Source: Humulus lupulus
Lineage: Eukaryota > Streptophyta > Magnoliopsida > Rosales > Cannabaceae
Length of the DNA: 64,000 nt
Direction: 5' to 3'
NCBI RefSeq assembly: GCF_963169125.1
Contig: NC_084797.1
Location: 98,481,868 to 98,545,867, forward strand
In this document: positions 9,935 to 20,409 of the stretch, one piece after another
Layout: each line of letters begins with the position of its first letter
How positions within the stretch are numbered: the stretch's first letter is position 1
Notes under the pieces: generated by a model
Seen by the model: only the letters and a program-made list of their open reading frames with translations
Told to the model about the DNA's origin: nothing
The model's database searches: none
Program-made: the position numbers and the translations under genes

Positions 9935-10868
9935 CAAGTATGTTTAATCAATAATGGAATGATAACTTAATCATAATCATCCTCAGGGGACCAATCCCTA
10001 TCCATAATTATTATTAACATTTGGGCCAAGCCCTAATCACATATAACACGTATTGGGTGTAGTTTTCTTAGCTTAGGTCCGAGTATAGCGTAAAATAAGA
10101 ACGACCCTCGAGCATGATCCTGGTTCTGAGGCCATAGCGATATCTTAGTCATAACCATAATATAGGATTCCATCAATAACGAGCAAATAAAGGGTTCCAA
10201 AAAGAGTCCTAGCCTCTGAGAACTCAAATTCTACTAAACTGGGTAGTAGAATCGATCTCGAGCCCTAAGGAAAAGATTCCCTTCACTAAAAACTCACCAT
10301 GGCCAAAATAGACCAGGTGGGCCACGACCTGCCCTTGAGGGTCGCCATGCACCCCTCAAGTCCGAGGCTCTCCTCCCCTGGTTATTGAACACGGGCCGCG
10401 ACCTTCCCTTGAGGGTCGCGGCGCGCCTCCCAGATAGAATCCCCCAAGGGCCCTGGGTTTGGTTGGGTCGCGACCCTTCAAGAACAGGGCCGCGACTTGG
10501 CTTTGCGAACCCAGATTTCCTCCATTTTTAATCAGCTAAATCCAACCAAAACTATGCCAATTTCACCTTAAAATAATAATTCAATCCACATAACAGTTCT
10601 AATATCTTCCCAGCAACAAAATCCAACTAAAACTTAGATGCAAAACTCATAAAAACTTCCAATTTAACTCTTGAGCTATAAGGCTCAAGAACACCTCAAG
10701 AACCTCTATGAATTCTAACAAAATTCAGTTGAACACAGATAATAACACATTACCTCAGCTATGAATGTTGATACCCTAGCCACAAACTATCCGAATTCTA
10801 ATCCCGAGCCTTCAATTCCTTAGTTTCTAGCCAAAATCCTCTTAGTTCTTCAAGAACTTACTAAGGAA

Positions 10869-10907
<39 letters not shown>

Positions 10908-11448
10908 TCTAAGAAGAAGTGTTTTGAATGTTTGTTTTCCTTAAGGCTTAAGTGACTTAAGCTAATCCCGAGGCTCAGGGTACCAAAAACGTCCCCAAGG
11001 GAAAAATGGTCAAAATCCCTAGTATTCCCTCCTAATCTCACTAACTCCAAATAAATCCTCAATTATTCATTCCCATTACCCGATTACCCGATTTAATGCC
11101 AATACCTAAAATACTCCTTGACTTGCCCTAAGTCGGGTATTTGGTCCTGTTGTGACTTCCCCGCTAACTTGCTCCCTGGGATCGTCTCGTGCCGAGTAAC
11201 CTAAATAAACCCACATAATAATGAGGTCTCTCACATATATCACATATACAATTATGCCCATAACGAGCCAAATTACGAAAGTTTCCCTTCTAATACGAAA
11301 TGGGCCCACAGGCACAACTGGTTCTATTATCATATAACTCACATAATCACAATAAAATATATATCATGCAAACATATAATTCCATATATTTCCATCATAG
11401 CCCCCTAATCAAGGCCCTAAGCCTTATTAGGTAATTTTGGGACGTTAC
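9935..11448 (-). repeat. TEK2: minus-oriented Tekay LTR, left end cut by Tat-1
   Basis: The right end reads CCTTATTAGGTAATTTTGGGACGTTAC, the reverse complement of the usual Tekay LTR start seen at 55920 and 59904. It contains the conserved GGTAAGAAAACTGCACC-type motif (10055-10077, with the donor GT changed to GC), a GC-rich module with GGTCGCGG inverted repeats (10310-10500) and a GA microsatellite. It abuts plus-strand integrase sequence at 11449, so it probably landed inside TEK3. No target duplication can be checked because the left end is gone. Confidence 0.75.
10872..10902. repeat. (GA)n microsatellite
   Basis: About fifteen uninterrupted GA units lie inside the TEK2 LTR. The other Tekay LTRs have short CT/GA-rich stretches at the same relative place (for example near 56505 and 60465), so this is an expansion of a pre-existing tract. 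Confidence 0.95.
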
Positions 11449-11750
11449 TAGTGGCCTACAAGTGGGCCTTACCTCCGACATTATTAGGAGTCCACAATGT
11501 GTTTCATATATCGATGCTCCGAAAGTATGTGTCAGATGAGACTCATGTGCTGAATTATGAACATCTGGAGCTTCACACAAACTTGTCTTATGAGGAACAA
11601 CCAGTCCATATATTAGACAAGAAGGATAAGGTCCTGAGGAATAAGACCATACCTTTGGTTAAGGTATTGTGGAGGAACAACAAGGTCAAGGAAGTGACCT
11701 GGGAGTTAGATTCAGATATGCGAGATCAATATCTTGAGCTGTTCAGGTAA
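11449..11750 (+). pseudogene. TEK3 integrase C-terminus with chromodomain
   Basis: The plus frame shows [20 protein letters not shown], then [21 protein letters not shown] and [20 protein letters not shown], ending at the stop at 11748. The last segment is the chromodomain type found at the integrase C-terminus of Tekay elements, thought to direct integration into heterochromatin. All upstream parts are absent because the TEK2 LTR cuts in at 11448. Confidence 0.88.
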
Positions 11751-11768
11751 ATTTTGAGGACGAAATTT

Positions 11769-11786
11769 TTATTAGGAGGGGATAGT
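11769..11786 (+). other. TEK3 polypurine tract
   Basis: A purine-rich run (AGGAGGGGATAGT) immediately precedes the 3' LTR start at 11787. Plus-strand cDNA synthesis would be primed here. Equivalent tracts occur in TEK4 and TEK5. Confidence 0.8.
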
Positions 11787-12064
11787 TGTAACGTTCCAAA
11801 TTTGCTAATAAGGCTTAGTGCCTTGCTTAGTGTGCTGAGATGACATAATTAGATTTTTATGTTGTAATATGATTTATGTGCAATTATGTGAATTGTATGA
11901 GTTATATTATAATATGACTGTTTATGCATGTTTAAGTGTGTTAAATATGCTTGTGGGCCCATTTATGTTAGAAAGAGCATTTTTGTAAATTTTAACCCAC
12001 CGAAGGTATATCTGTAATTAAATGCTATGTGATTGGGACCACATTATTATAAGGATATAATTGT

Positions 12065-12842
12065 TGTTGACTGGTTTTTTGGTCAACTAACGCAGAGTTA
12101 AAATAATTAATTAGAGAGCTTTCATTCAGACAATCAATGGACCACAAATAAGCCAAGAACCTAATAACTATGAGCAATAAATTATAAAAGACACCAAAAA
12201 TTATAGAGGTTCGGCCCCAAGAAATGGTAATGACCTACTTCCTCTTTATTTTGTATTGATCTTTAAGGTTTACACAAGATGACCTGTGAAAACAGGTACG
12301 ATTTTCAGTGTAAAAACAATACAAAATGGCGAAAATTGTTGCTAAGTGTTCCCAACAGGCTAGTTGGTATATTTTTGGTGCTGGTCGGTAGGCTAAAAAT
12401 CTGAACCCCCTCCACAGTGCTGGAAGACTTGCATTTATACTGTCCCCAACACCCAGGTAGTTGCGCCTACACTGCAACTGCTGCAACATATCCCTTCCTT
12501 TTCGCGGGTAGTTGTAGTCTTATTCTTCAAAAGTTTGACCGAGTTTTCAGGTGAACTGTTGGGCGTGAGGAGGATGTAACTGACTTCATCCAACTAGGTA
12601 TACTGGGTTTCCTAGAGAACATACCGAGCAGCCTCTTTTCTAGTAAGTATACTGCACAACTGCTTTCCTGGTGAACATACCATGCAGTAATTTTTATTCA
12701 TTTGGTAAGTGTGCTCTCCCGAGCTTGTTGGACTATTGGATGCCTATGCCACATGTTAAGAATAAGATGACATGTTCCCACAATATGATGCCATGTGTCC
12801 ATCCTTCATGCCATGTTAGCTGTGTATATTTTTGGGATAACA
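12065..12842 (-). repeat. Tat-2 3' LTR (778 bp)
   Basis: Plus strand TGTTGACTGG to TTGGGATAACA. The 22-nt hairpin is at 12066-12087. It is adjacent on the internal side to the polypurine tract. Confidence 0.93.
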
Positions 12843-12856
12843 TTTGCCCCCCAAGT
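12843..12856 (-). other. Tat-2 polypurine tract
   Basis: The minus strand reads CTTGGGGGGCAAA directly before the 3' LTR, which fits the plus-strand primer of the element. Confidence 0.8.
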
Positions 12857-13336
12857 TTGCAATGGTGCTGAGAAGTATGTAAGCTTTCCTTCTTGATACC
12901 ACCCTGTCCAGCCTGGTTGGGGGCATGTTCTCTTTGCTACGTGGCATCTTTATTTAATAGAATTGAAGACCTTTGCACTTCTCCAAGTTTTCAAGAAATG
13001 ACTTTTCACTTTTTCCTGCCTCTTATTGATACCATAAAATGTCATAATGGCATATCTTAATAACTGTACCGTTGGTTTGTGATGTTATCGAAGAGTGGCT
13101 GATGTGTTGGGCGGTTAAGGTGAAGTGACTAGAAGGGCATGTTGACGTGTCTGGGGAGACGTGCTTGCAGCAGTTGAACGGATGCCTCATCAATGCTCAC
13201 AGGAGGAGGTAGAACGCTGATACCTGGGTTATAAGTAGCCCCCTTTCCTTCTGACCTTATTTTTTACAATATTTTCTCCATTCTAGCTTCCTAAACACTA
13301 AGGGTGTATCCATATTCAAGCCTACTAATTTTCAGA

Positions 13337-15488
13337 ATGCCAATTACCCCGGGGCCCATATCTGTGCCCAGAGCCGATTCCATATGCTCACTGGAGCCTC
13401 TCTCCCTCTTCAGCCATACTTTCGGAGTGTGGCTGATTATTTTGGGATTTGCCTAACCCAAACAGCCCCAAAGGCATAAGGTTTCTTTCTGCCCTTTATG
13501 TACTGTATAAATCCTTAAATTGACGAATACCTTCTGCCCACAAAATTAATTACCTCTTTGACCTCAAATCCACTCCTCGGCAAGGCCGCTCGGGGTATTT
13601 CTATTTCAGCCATAGGGATTCCAATATTTACCTGGCCAATAGGGATAGCATCTCCAAAGTTGGGGAGTATGCCAGCCACTACTTTCTAACCGAAAATATT
13701 GCTGCCACCCACCTATCCTTTCAACGCAATGGTCATTTTAGTTGTTTGACTTCTACTCGAGAGATGGCTGAACGGGCTCGTAGGTTGGATGCAATGGACC
13801 CTGACCTTAAAGATATGGTGGCTCTAACCACCGTAGAGCAGTTGACCATTGTTGGGCTTTACCCCAATCTAGAGATGAAAGTCAAGGGTGCTACCCCTAC
13901 TAGACAGTCGTTTAGGAAGCACCCACCCAACACCAAGTCGCCCAGCTCTCAGCCATCTAAAAAACAAACCAGGCCATCTGTACCTTCATCCAAACCTTAC
14001 GTGGCCCACCAAATGAGAAGCTTGACAGGGGTAGTAATCCGAGAGCCTGTTGATCATAGTACTCCAAAAGCTTCCCCTGCCCCCCAATCTGGAAATGGGA
14101 GTCAAATTTAAGTGGATCATTTAAACTCTAGCTCCTCGGACAAAGATGAAGATGCACTGCTTGAGGCAGCCAGCTACTCGGGGGAAGACAAAGAGGGTGA
14201 TTTCTCTCTCATTATATAACTTTCTTTCCGTTCTTTTATATTTATAATTTTTTGCTTGTTCCAATGCTACTCAGTGTCTTACTAACTCTTTATTTTGGTT
14301 TGCAGATATGTCGTTCATGATCTTTAAGAAATTTTCTCAGAAGCATGCCACCGATTCGAGTAGTGAGGCTCCCCCAGCCAAATGCCAGAAGACAGACTCT
14401 CCTGATGAACCTACCGAGCAGGTTGCTAAGACCCCCGAACAGACTCCTTCTCAGAAGAGGTCACAGTTGCAGACTCCGATTCGCAAATCTGCTAAAGGCA
14501 AGTGACCTCAGACTGAGGAGGGTATTCACTCGTCCCCTATGCAAAGGTCTGGCCCCTGAAACAGTGTCCCAGAGGGTGTTGCTGGGGACCCTGCCAATGA
14601 GTTTCATGGACCTTTAAAGAAGGCCCTAGCCATTCATCAAGGCCATACAAAAAGGGTGTCCTCTACCCAATCTGACTTCATGACTAATTTAAGTACCAAA
14701 TCCTTGGAGTATATCACCAGTTCTGGTCTCCATGATGTCATTAGTGTAAGTATTTGATATTCTTGGAGCCAATAGATTTTCCTTTGTCTATCAATTGTTC
14801 TCAGTTTTCTTATTTCCTACTACAGGGTATGTTGGTCCTTAGCTATGCTCATTATCGTACCAAAGGTGTGGGCAAGCAGGTGATAGGGTTGGTGAAGGAG
14901 TCTGAAAACAAAACTTCCCAAATTAACGAGTTGTCCGAACAAATTCATAATCTTCAACGGACCTCCGAGCAAATTATTAAGGAGAAGGAGAATCTTAAAA
15001 ATGTGGCTGAGCATAGGGACTCTGATGTTAATCGGTTGGAGAGGAGGATCGAAGAGCTAAAGGAAAAGGTCGCAGCTGTTGAGAATGCCGCCCAGGAAAA
15101 GGAGGAAAAACTGGCAAAGGACCTTGAGCAAGAAAAATATGATCGGGCTACTGCTAAAGCTTTGGAGGATTTTGGCCTTAGCACATTCTTCGATTTTTGG
15201 ATTCGTAACAAAATAGTAGACTTCAGTTATTTGGGAGAGGCTTATGATGAGCTCATGCAGTACTGTACTGTGCGGGAGAAGAACGAGGCCCTGGCCGTAC
15301 CCACCGAGCATCTGGCAGTCTTCGAGCCCGGGACTGTCGAACCGCCCACCAAGCCAGTCATCATAGTTTCTGCAGAGGATGTCCTGCCATCCAATCCAAG
15401 TTCTTCAATTGAGGCTCCAACTCCTGCAGACCTATCCAACACTCTTCCAGCTGAAACTCCTGCTATTGAGCCTGAGCCACATTCATGA
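13337..15488 (+). pseudogene. Antisense three-exon gene in Tat-2
   Basis: This lies on the strand opposite gag-pol, between integrase and 3' LTR. Exon 1 (to 14196) includes FLSALYVLYKSL, NYLFDLKSTPRQGRSGYFYF and EYASHYFLTENIAATHLSF. Intron 1 is 14197-14305 (GTGATT...TTTGCAG), exon 2 is 14306-14745, intron 2 is 14746-14825 (GTAAGT...CTACAG), and exon 3 is 14826-15488, largely a coiled coil (ENLKNVAEHRDSDVNRLERR). Both junctions keep frame: GA from one exon side completes an Asp codon at intron 1, and intron 2 is phase 0. Known relatives are the gypsy-type transposon proteins annotated as Transposase_28 and antisense ORFs of Tat elements; function is unknown. It is broken by stops at 13521, 14109, 14503 and 14560 and by an N-terminal frameshift. 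Confidence 0.75.
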
Positions 15489-16359
15489 ATCTTGAATATT
15501 CTTCCTGTTTTCCTTTTTCTTTTTATAGATTATGCCTGAACATAAGTGACTGAACCGAGTAGTATTTATTCTCGCGTACTTATTTTCCTTTTGTTGAAAC
15601 ATCAGTTGAGCCGAGCAACTTTTAATCTCGAGCACCTTTTGACACATGTCTATATGATATTCTTATTTGGGTATGTATCTGCTCGTACTTTTTTTTGGAG
15701 CTATGCGGCTCTGTTTTGAGCTGTGCGGCTCTGTCTGTTGATTGAAGCTAATCAATTTTTTCGAACGAGTTGTAAACAATACTGTTCAACCCTATCTACA
15801 ATTTTTTTTGTATGGATCTGTTTTTCTGCTCGGTATACCGAGCAACGCGCAAGCACTTCAGCATTAATAAAAATTAACGCTTCTAAGTCCTTTTAATTAT
15901 GCGCTTTTTTTTCTCTTCTTGTCCATGTATGACTATGGTGCCCCCCAAGTGACCGAGTGGGATTCATAACTCTTGGGTTATTCTCTTGGTCACTGGCTAA
16001 TTGACCAGAGCTGTTCGTAATAACCTGTTCGGGCCCACTTGGGTTTGCCAAAACCTGCAAAGGTTTTGTACATTACTGATAATCCGTGATGTAATTCACT
16101 AGTTAGCAATATATCGTTGTAAAAATAAAGGCTTGTAAAAATGGACAAAACAAGTCTTATTGATTAAAAATTAACCATACAAGTTGCGTCACTACAATCG
16201 TAGCTTGCATTCATAAATATTAATTATTACAATAAATGAGCAAATCGTGCATGTGCATAATTAATATAGCTAAATTGAGCTGGTCGGTGGTATGGGCAGT
16301 TCGTGCCTGTACCGGCTAATCAACGATCACTGAAAGGTTATTTTTTTTTTGTAGTACTT
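15489..16359 (+). other. Tat-2 spacer between antisense gene and integrase
   Basis: T-rich region with no clear coding content. It begins with what could be the 3' untranslated end of the antisense gene, including a TTTTTATAG acceptor-like site near 15528. The segment near 15790-15860 repeats GAGCAAC-type words (CTCGGTATACCGAGCAA is an inverted repeat). On the minus strand it would be the 3' untranslated part of pol. Confidence 0.5.
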
Positions 16360-17700
16360 CCTTAGGTGTTCCCCATTCCAGTAATGGGGAATTTATACTA
16401 ATTGGAGATCTTGGTTATACCTTGCTAGCTTGTATGTCCGCGTGGTACGATCTCCGTAACCTGGTAAGGGCCTTCCCAGCTGGGGCCTAGTACTCCTACT
16501 GAAACATCTCGAGTTTCTGGGAATATTCTTTGTAAGACTAGGTCTCCTACGTCAAATTTTTGTTCCTTAACTCTGGAATTGTTGTATCGGGCCACCTTTT
16601 ACTGGTGTGCGGCCAGTCGTATGTTTGACTTTTCGCGTCTTTCTTTAATTAGGTCCAAGGATTCGACTAACAGCTAGTGATTACCATCCTGGTCGTATGC
16701 CGTGCGCCAGTGAGATAGTGGAGTCTCCTCTATGGGCAGCATCGCTTCATACCCATATGTAAGTGCAAAAGGGGTATCTCTAGTAGCAGTTCGCTCGGTA
16801 GTCATATAGGACCACAACACTTCAGGTAGTCTTTCAGGCTAGTTTTGCTTAGCCTTTTCTAGACGCTTCTTTAGCGTGTCTTTGAGAGTCTTGTTAACTG
16901 CTTCTACCTGTCCATTTTCTTGTGAGTGTGAGACTACTGATAAGCTTTTTGTGATGCCGTGTCTAGTGCAGAAATCAGTAAATAACTGGCTGTCAAATTG
17001 CGTGCCATTGTCAGACACTATTGTGGGGTAGTCCAAACCTACAAATTATATTCTTTACCACAAAGTCCGATACTTTCTTGGAAGTGATTGTTTCCAATGG
17101 CTCAGCCTCCATCCATTTGGTAAAGTAATCCACTGCTACTACCGCGTATTGTACTCCCCCTTTCCTTTTGCCAACCGACTAATAAGGTCTATCCCCCAAA
17201 TGGCAAAGGGCCATGGACTTTGCATCTGTGTTAGTTCATTTGGGGCTGCTCGAGGGATCTTTGCAAATCTCTGATACTTGTCACATTTTCAAACATGCGA
17301 TATGGAATCCTCATTCATAGTTGGCCAGAAGTAGCCTTGTCTTAGAATTTTCTTAGATAGACTCTGCCCCCCAGCATGATTCCCACAGAAACCTTCATGT
17401 ACCTCTTCAAGAAACATCCTGATTCTGTATGGTTGACGCACCTGAGTAATGGCATGGAAAATCCTCTTCTGTACATAACCCCGTCCAAGATGAGGTATCG
17501 AGCAACTTTCCTTATCAATTTTCTAGACTCGTTACGATAGTTGGGCAGGATTCCGTGCTCTAGATAAGCTTCAATCGGGGTCATCCAGGACTGAGTGTTG
17601 TCTACTAGAAGGACTGGTTCTGGTGGGTTGATGCTGGGTTGGTCCAGATAATGAATGGAGACTAAATTGGCTTTGTCCACCACGGCACTGCTGGCCAGCC
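16360..17700 (-). pseudogene. Tat-2 integrase
   Basis: Core motif VSDNGTQFDS gives the second catalytic Asp, and QENGQVEAVNKTLKDTLKKR gives the Glu. The N-terminal zinc region is recognisable but damaged near 17342-17480. C-terminal text such as EQKFDVGDLVLQRIFPETRD and LGPSWEGPYQV lies near 16470-16560 and fits a Tat integrase tail without chromodomain. Several stops and frame changes are present. Confidence 0.85.
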
Positions 17701-18115
17701 TAGCCAGTGCATCTGCTGTGGCATTTTATTCTCTAGGTATCTGCTGGATGGTGTATCTTCTAATCTGAGCAAGCAAATCTTTGATTTTACTGAGATAGGC
17801 CATCATTTTCTCTTCCCGAGCAACGTATTCTTTGAGGGCATGGTTGACAACTAGCTACGAGTCACTATATATTTCATAGGATTCAACTTTCACTTCTTTA
17901 GCTAATCTTAGGCCCGAAATTAGTGCTTCGTATTCTGCTTCGTTATTAGATGCCTCAAATCTAAAACGAAGTTCACAATGGATGCATTTCCCTTCGGGGG
18001 TGATTAGAGTGAGACTGGCTCCAGAAAACTGGTCGGTAGACGAGCCATCTGCGTGTAGTTTCTAGGCTTGTTGTTCTTTTTCAGAATCAATAGTGATGGG
18101 TTCTGGGTGTCCGAC
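17700..18115 (-). pseudogene. Tat-2 second (archaeal-type) RNase H
   Basis: The minus frame shows HADGSSTDQFSGASLTL, LRFRFEASNNEAEYEALISG and VESYEIYSDS, then ATADALARLAS. This is the additional RNase H typical of Tat elements, distinct from the ordinary gypsy RNase H just upstream. It would remove RNA from the hybrid with different specificity. Stops interrupt it at about 17857 and 17727. Confidence 0.85.
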
Positions 18116-18226
18116 ATTCTGTGCAGCATTCGTGCTGCGCGGTAGTTAAGACTCGGATGACTGCTCGGTTATGACTCCATCTGGTTCTGGTACTCCAGTA
18201 CACTCAGCTACAAAGTCTGCAAGAGC

Positions 18227-18600
18227 CTAGCCTTTAATTACTGTTCGGGGATGGTAGGTAATCTCGTACTGCCCGAGCTCTATAGACCTTTTGAGCAATC
18301 GACCAGAGGTGTCTGGCTTTCGCAAGACTTGGCGCAGTGGTTGGTCAGTAAAAACCTTGATTGGATGAGCTTTGAAATATGGGCGAAGTTTTCTTGAAGA
18401 CAAAAGCAAGCAGTAAGTTAATTTTTCAAGTAGTGGGTACCAACTCTCAGCTTCAACCAGCCTTTTACTAACATAGTAGACATGATGTTGTATATTGTCT
18501 TCTTCCCTGACCAGGACTGCACTAACATCGTGTTGAGTTACTGCCAGGTATATGCATGGTTCTTCACCCTCCAGAGGTTTTGAAAGGATCGGGGGTTGTG
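18227..18600 (-). pseudogene. Tat-2 gypsy-type RNase H / connection
   Basis: Segments include FKAHPIKVFTDQPLRQVLRK and RSIELGQYEITYHPR. This is the domain joining reverse transcriptase to the second RNase H. The first acidic position is hard to place, and the usual DHK motif reads TDQPL, as expected for a degenerate domain in dual-RNase H elements. Confidence 0.75.
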
Positions 18601-19668
18601 CCAGCTGCTGCTTTAGAGCTTGGAATGCTTACTCGCACTCTTCAGTCCATTCAAATTTCTTTGTGTCTCTGAGGATATTAAAAAACGGAATACACTTATC
18701 AGTTGATTTAGACACAAATCTGCTGAGTGCTGCTATGTGTCCTATTAGGCTCTGCACGTCTTTGATCCTGGCTGGTGAGGGCATGTTCGGCAGTGCTTTT
18801 ATCTTTTCAAGGTTTGCTTCTATTCCCCTGGAGTACACCATGACCCCAAAAATTTTCCCGACCCCACTCCAAAGGGGCATTTTAGGGGGTTTAATTTCAT
18901 TCTATACTACCTTAGGATATTGAAACTCTCCTCCAAGTCCTCAATGTGCCCCTCAGCCTGTTTGGATTTTACCAACATATCGTCCACATAAACTTCCATG
19001 TTATTCCTTATTTGGTCCTTGAACATACGGTTTACCAACCGCTGATATGTTGCTCCAGCATTTTTTAGGCCGAACGACATTACTCTATAGTAGTACAACC
19101 CCACATTCGTGTAGAAAATTGTATGCTCCTGGTCGGGTGGATGCATGCCTATTTGGTTGTACCCCAAGTTGGCATCCATGAAGGTTAAAATTTCGTGGCC
19201 AGCTGTAGCGTCTACTAGTTAGTTAATTCTTGTAAGTGGGAAGTAGTCCTTGGGGCATGCTTTATTCAAATCTGTAAAATCTATGCATGCCCTCCACTTG
19301 TTGTTAGGCTTTGGTACCAATACGGGATTGGAAACCCATACAAGATAAAAGGCTTCCCTGATAAAGTTTTTATTGCAGAGCTTTTCCACTTCCTCCTTTA
19401 ATGCTTTTGCCCTCGTTTGATCTAGTAACCTCCTTTTTTGTTGTAGGGGCTTGAAGTGTTCCATGTCAATGTTGAGAGCATTGCTTATAATGGTTGGGCA
19501 GATCCCCACCATATCATCATGTGACCGAGAAAATACATCCTGGTTGTCCCATTGGCACTGGATTAAAGCAGATCTTATGTTCTTGGACAACCCTTTTCCT
19601 ACCTTGACAACCCTAGTCGGGTAATTCGGGTCAAGTAGGCACTCTTCCAACTCTTCGACTAGATCCAC
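18600..19668 (-). pseudogene. Tat-2 reverse transcriptase
   Basis: In order: NPVLVPKPNNKWRACIDFTD, LNKACPKDYFPLTRIN, MDANLGYNQIGMHPPDQEHT, FGLKNAGATYQRLVNRMF, the catalytic NMEVYVDDMLVKSK with both Asp intact, and the thumb segment with DVQSLIGHIAALSRFVSKST. Frames change at about 19219, 18907 and 18880. LNKACPKD is diagnostic for the Tat/Athila branch. Confidence 0.92.
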
Positions 19669-19699
19669 CCTTATGTCAGTATCTTGAAAATGAAGGTCT

Positions 19700-20409
19700 A
19701 TGTCATCTCCCCCATTTTGGGCTGCATCCTATTTCTTGTGACTGGGTCCTGCAGGCTGGGCGACATCGACTGCCTTGTTTGCCTTCTTGGCTGATGAATT
19801 ATAACATTCTCTGGCCACCAGTTGGTTCCCCTTAAGACATCCTACACCTGCTCGGGTTGGGAATTTGAGTAATAAGTGGAAAACTGAGGGGAATTCCCGG
19901 AGGTCATACTGGGATGACTTGCCTATCATGGCATTGTACGGAGAGGGAATGTCAATTACCACGAACAAAGCCATTATCGTGTTGCTCTTAGGTTATGTCC
20001 CTACTATTAAGGGCAATCTTATGCTTCCTGCGGGGGCCATACCGTTCCCAGTAAACCGATACAACAGCTGCTCGTATGGTTCCAAGTCTCTAATGCTTAA
20101 GTTCATCCTTTTTAGGATATTCTTGAATAGAATGTTGGCAGATGAATCGTGATCAATCATCGTTCAAGCCATGATCATGTTGACAATTTACACTACTACT
20201 ACCAAGGGATCATTGTGCAGATGATGTACATGACTTGTGTGTTCCTCGCTGAACGTGATAGGCTCATACTTGTAGCAAGGTTTTTTGGGAGTACGCTCTT
20301 GGACAGCCAACACATCTTCCTCCTACTCGTGCCTAAGGGAACGAGCGTACCTTTCTCGGGCCTTGCCGCTATTACCAGCCAAATGTGGCCCTCGACAGAT
20401 CATATCTAG
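19700..20409 (-). pseudogene. Tat-2 protease region
   Basis: FVVIDIPSPYNAMIGKSS near 19930 matches the second half of retroviral-type proteases (the YNAILGR-like end). The active-site triad upstream is hidden by stops and frame changes around 20100-20200, where the text reads ADES-like residues. It would process the polyprotein. Confidence 0.6.

Noticed and set aside
10872..10902. GA repeat as a special regulatory site
   Set aside because: Ordinary microsatellite expansion of a CT/GA-rich stretch found in sister LTRs.
13746..15488. Host gene encoding a coiled-coil protein
   Set aside because: It lies wholly between the integrase and LTR of Tat-2, inside the element's target duplication, and fits the known antisense ORF position of Tat elements.
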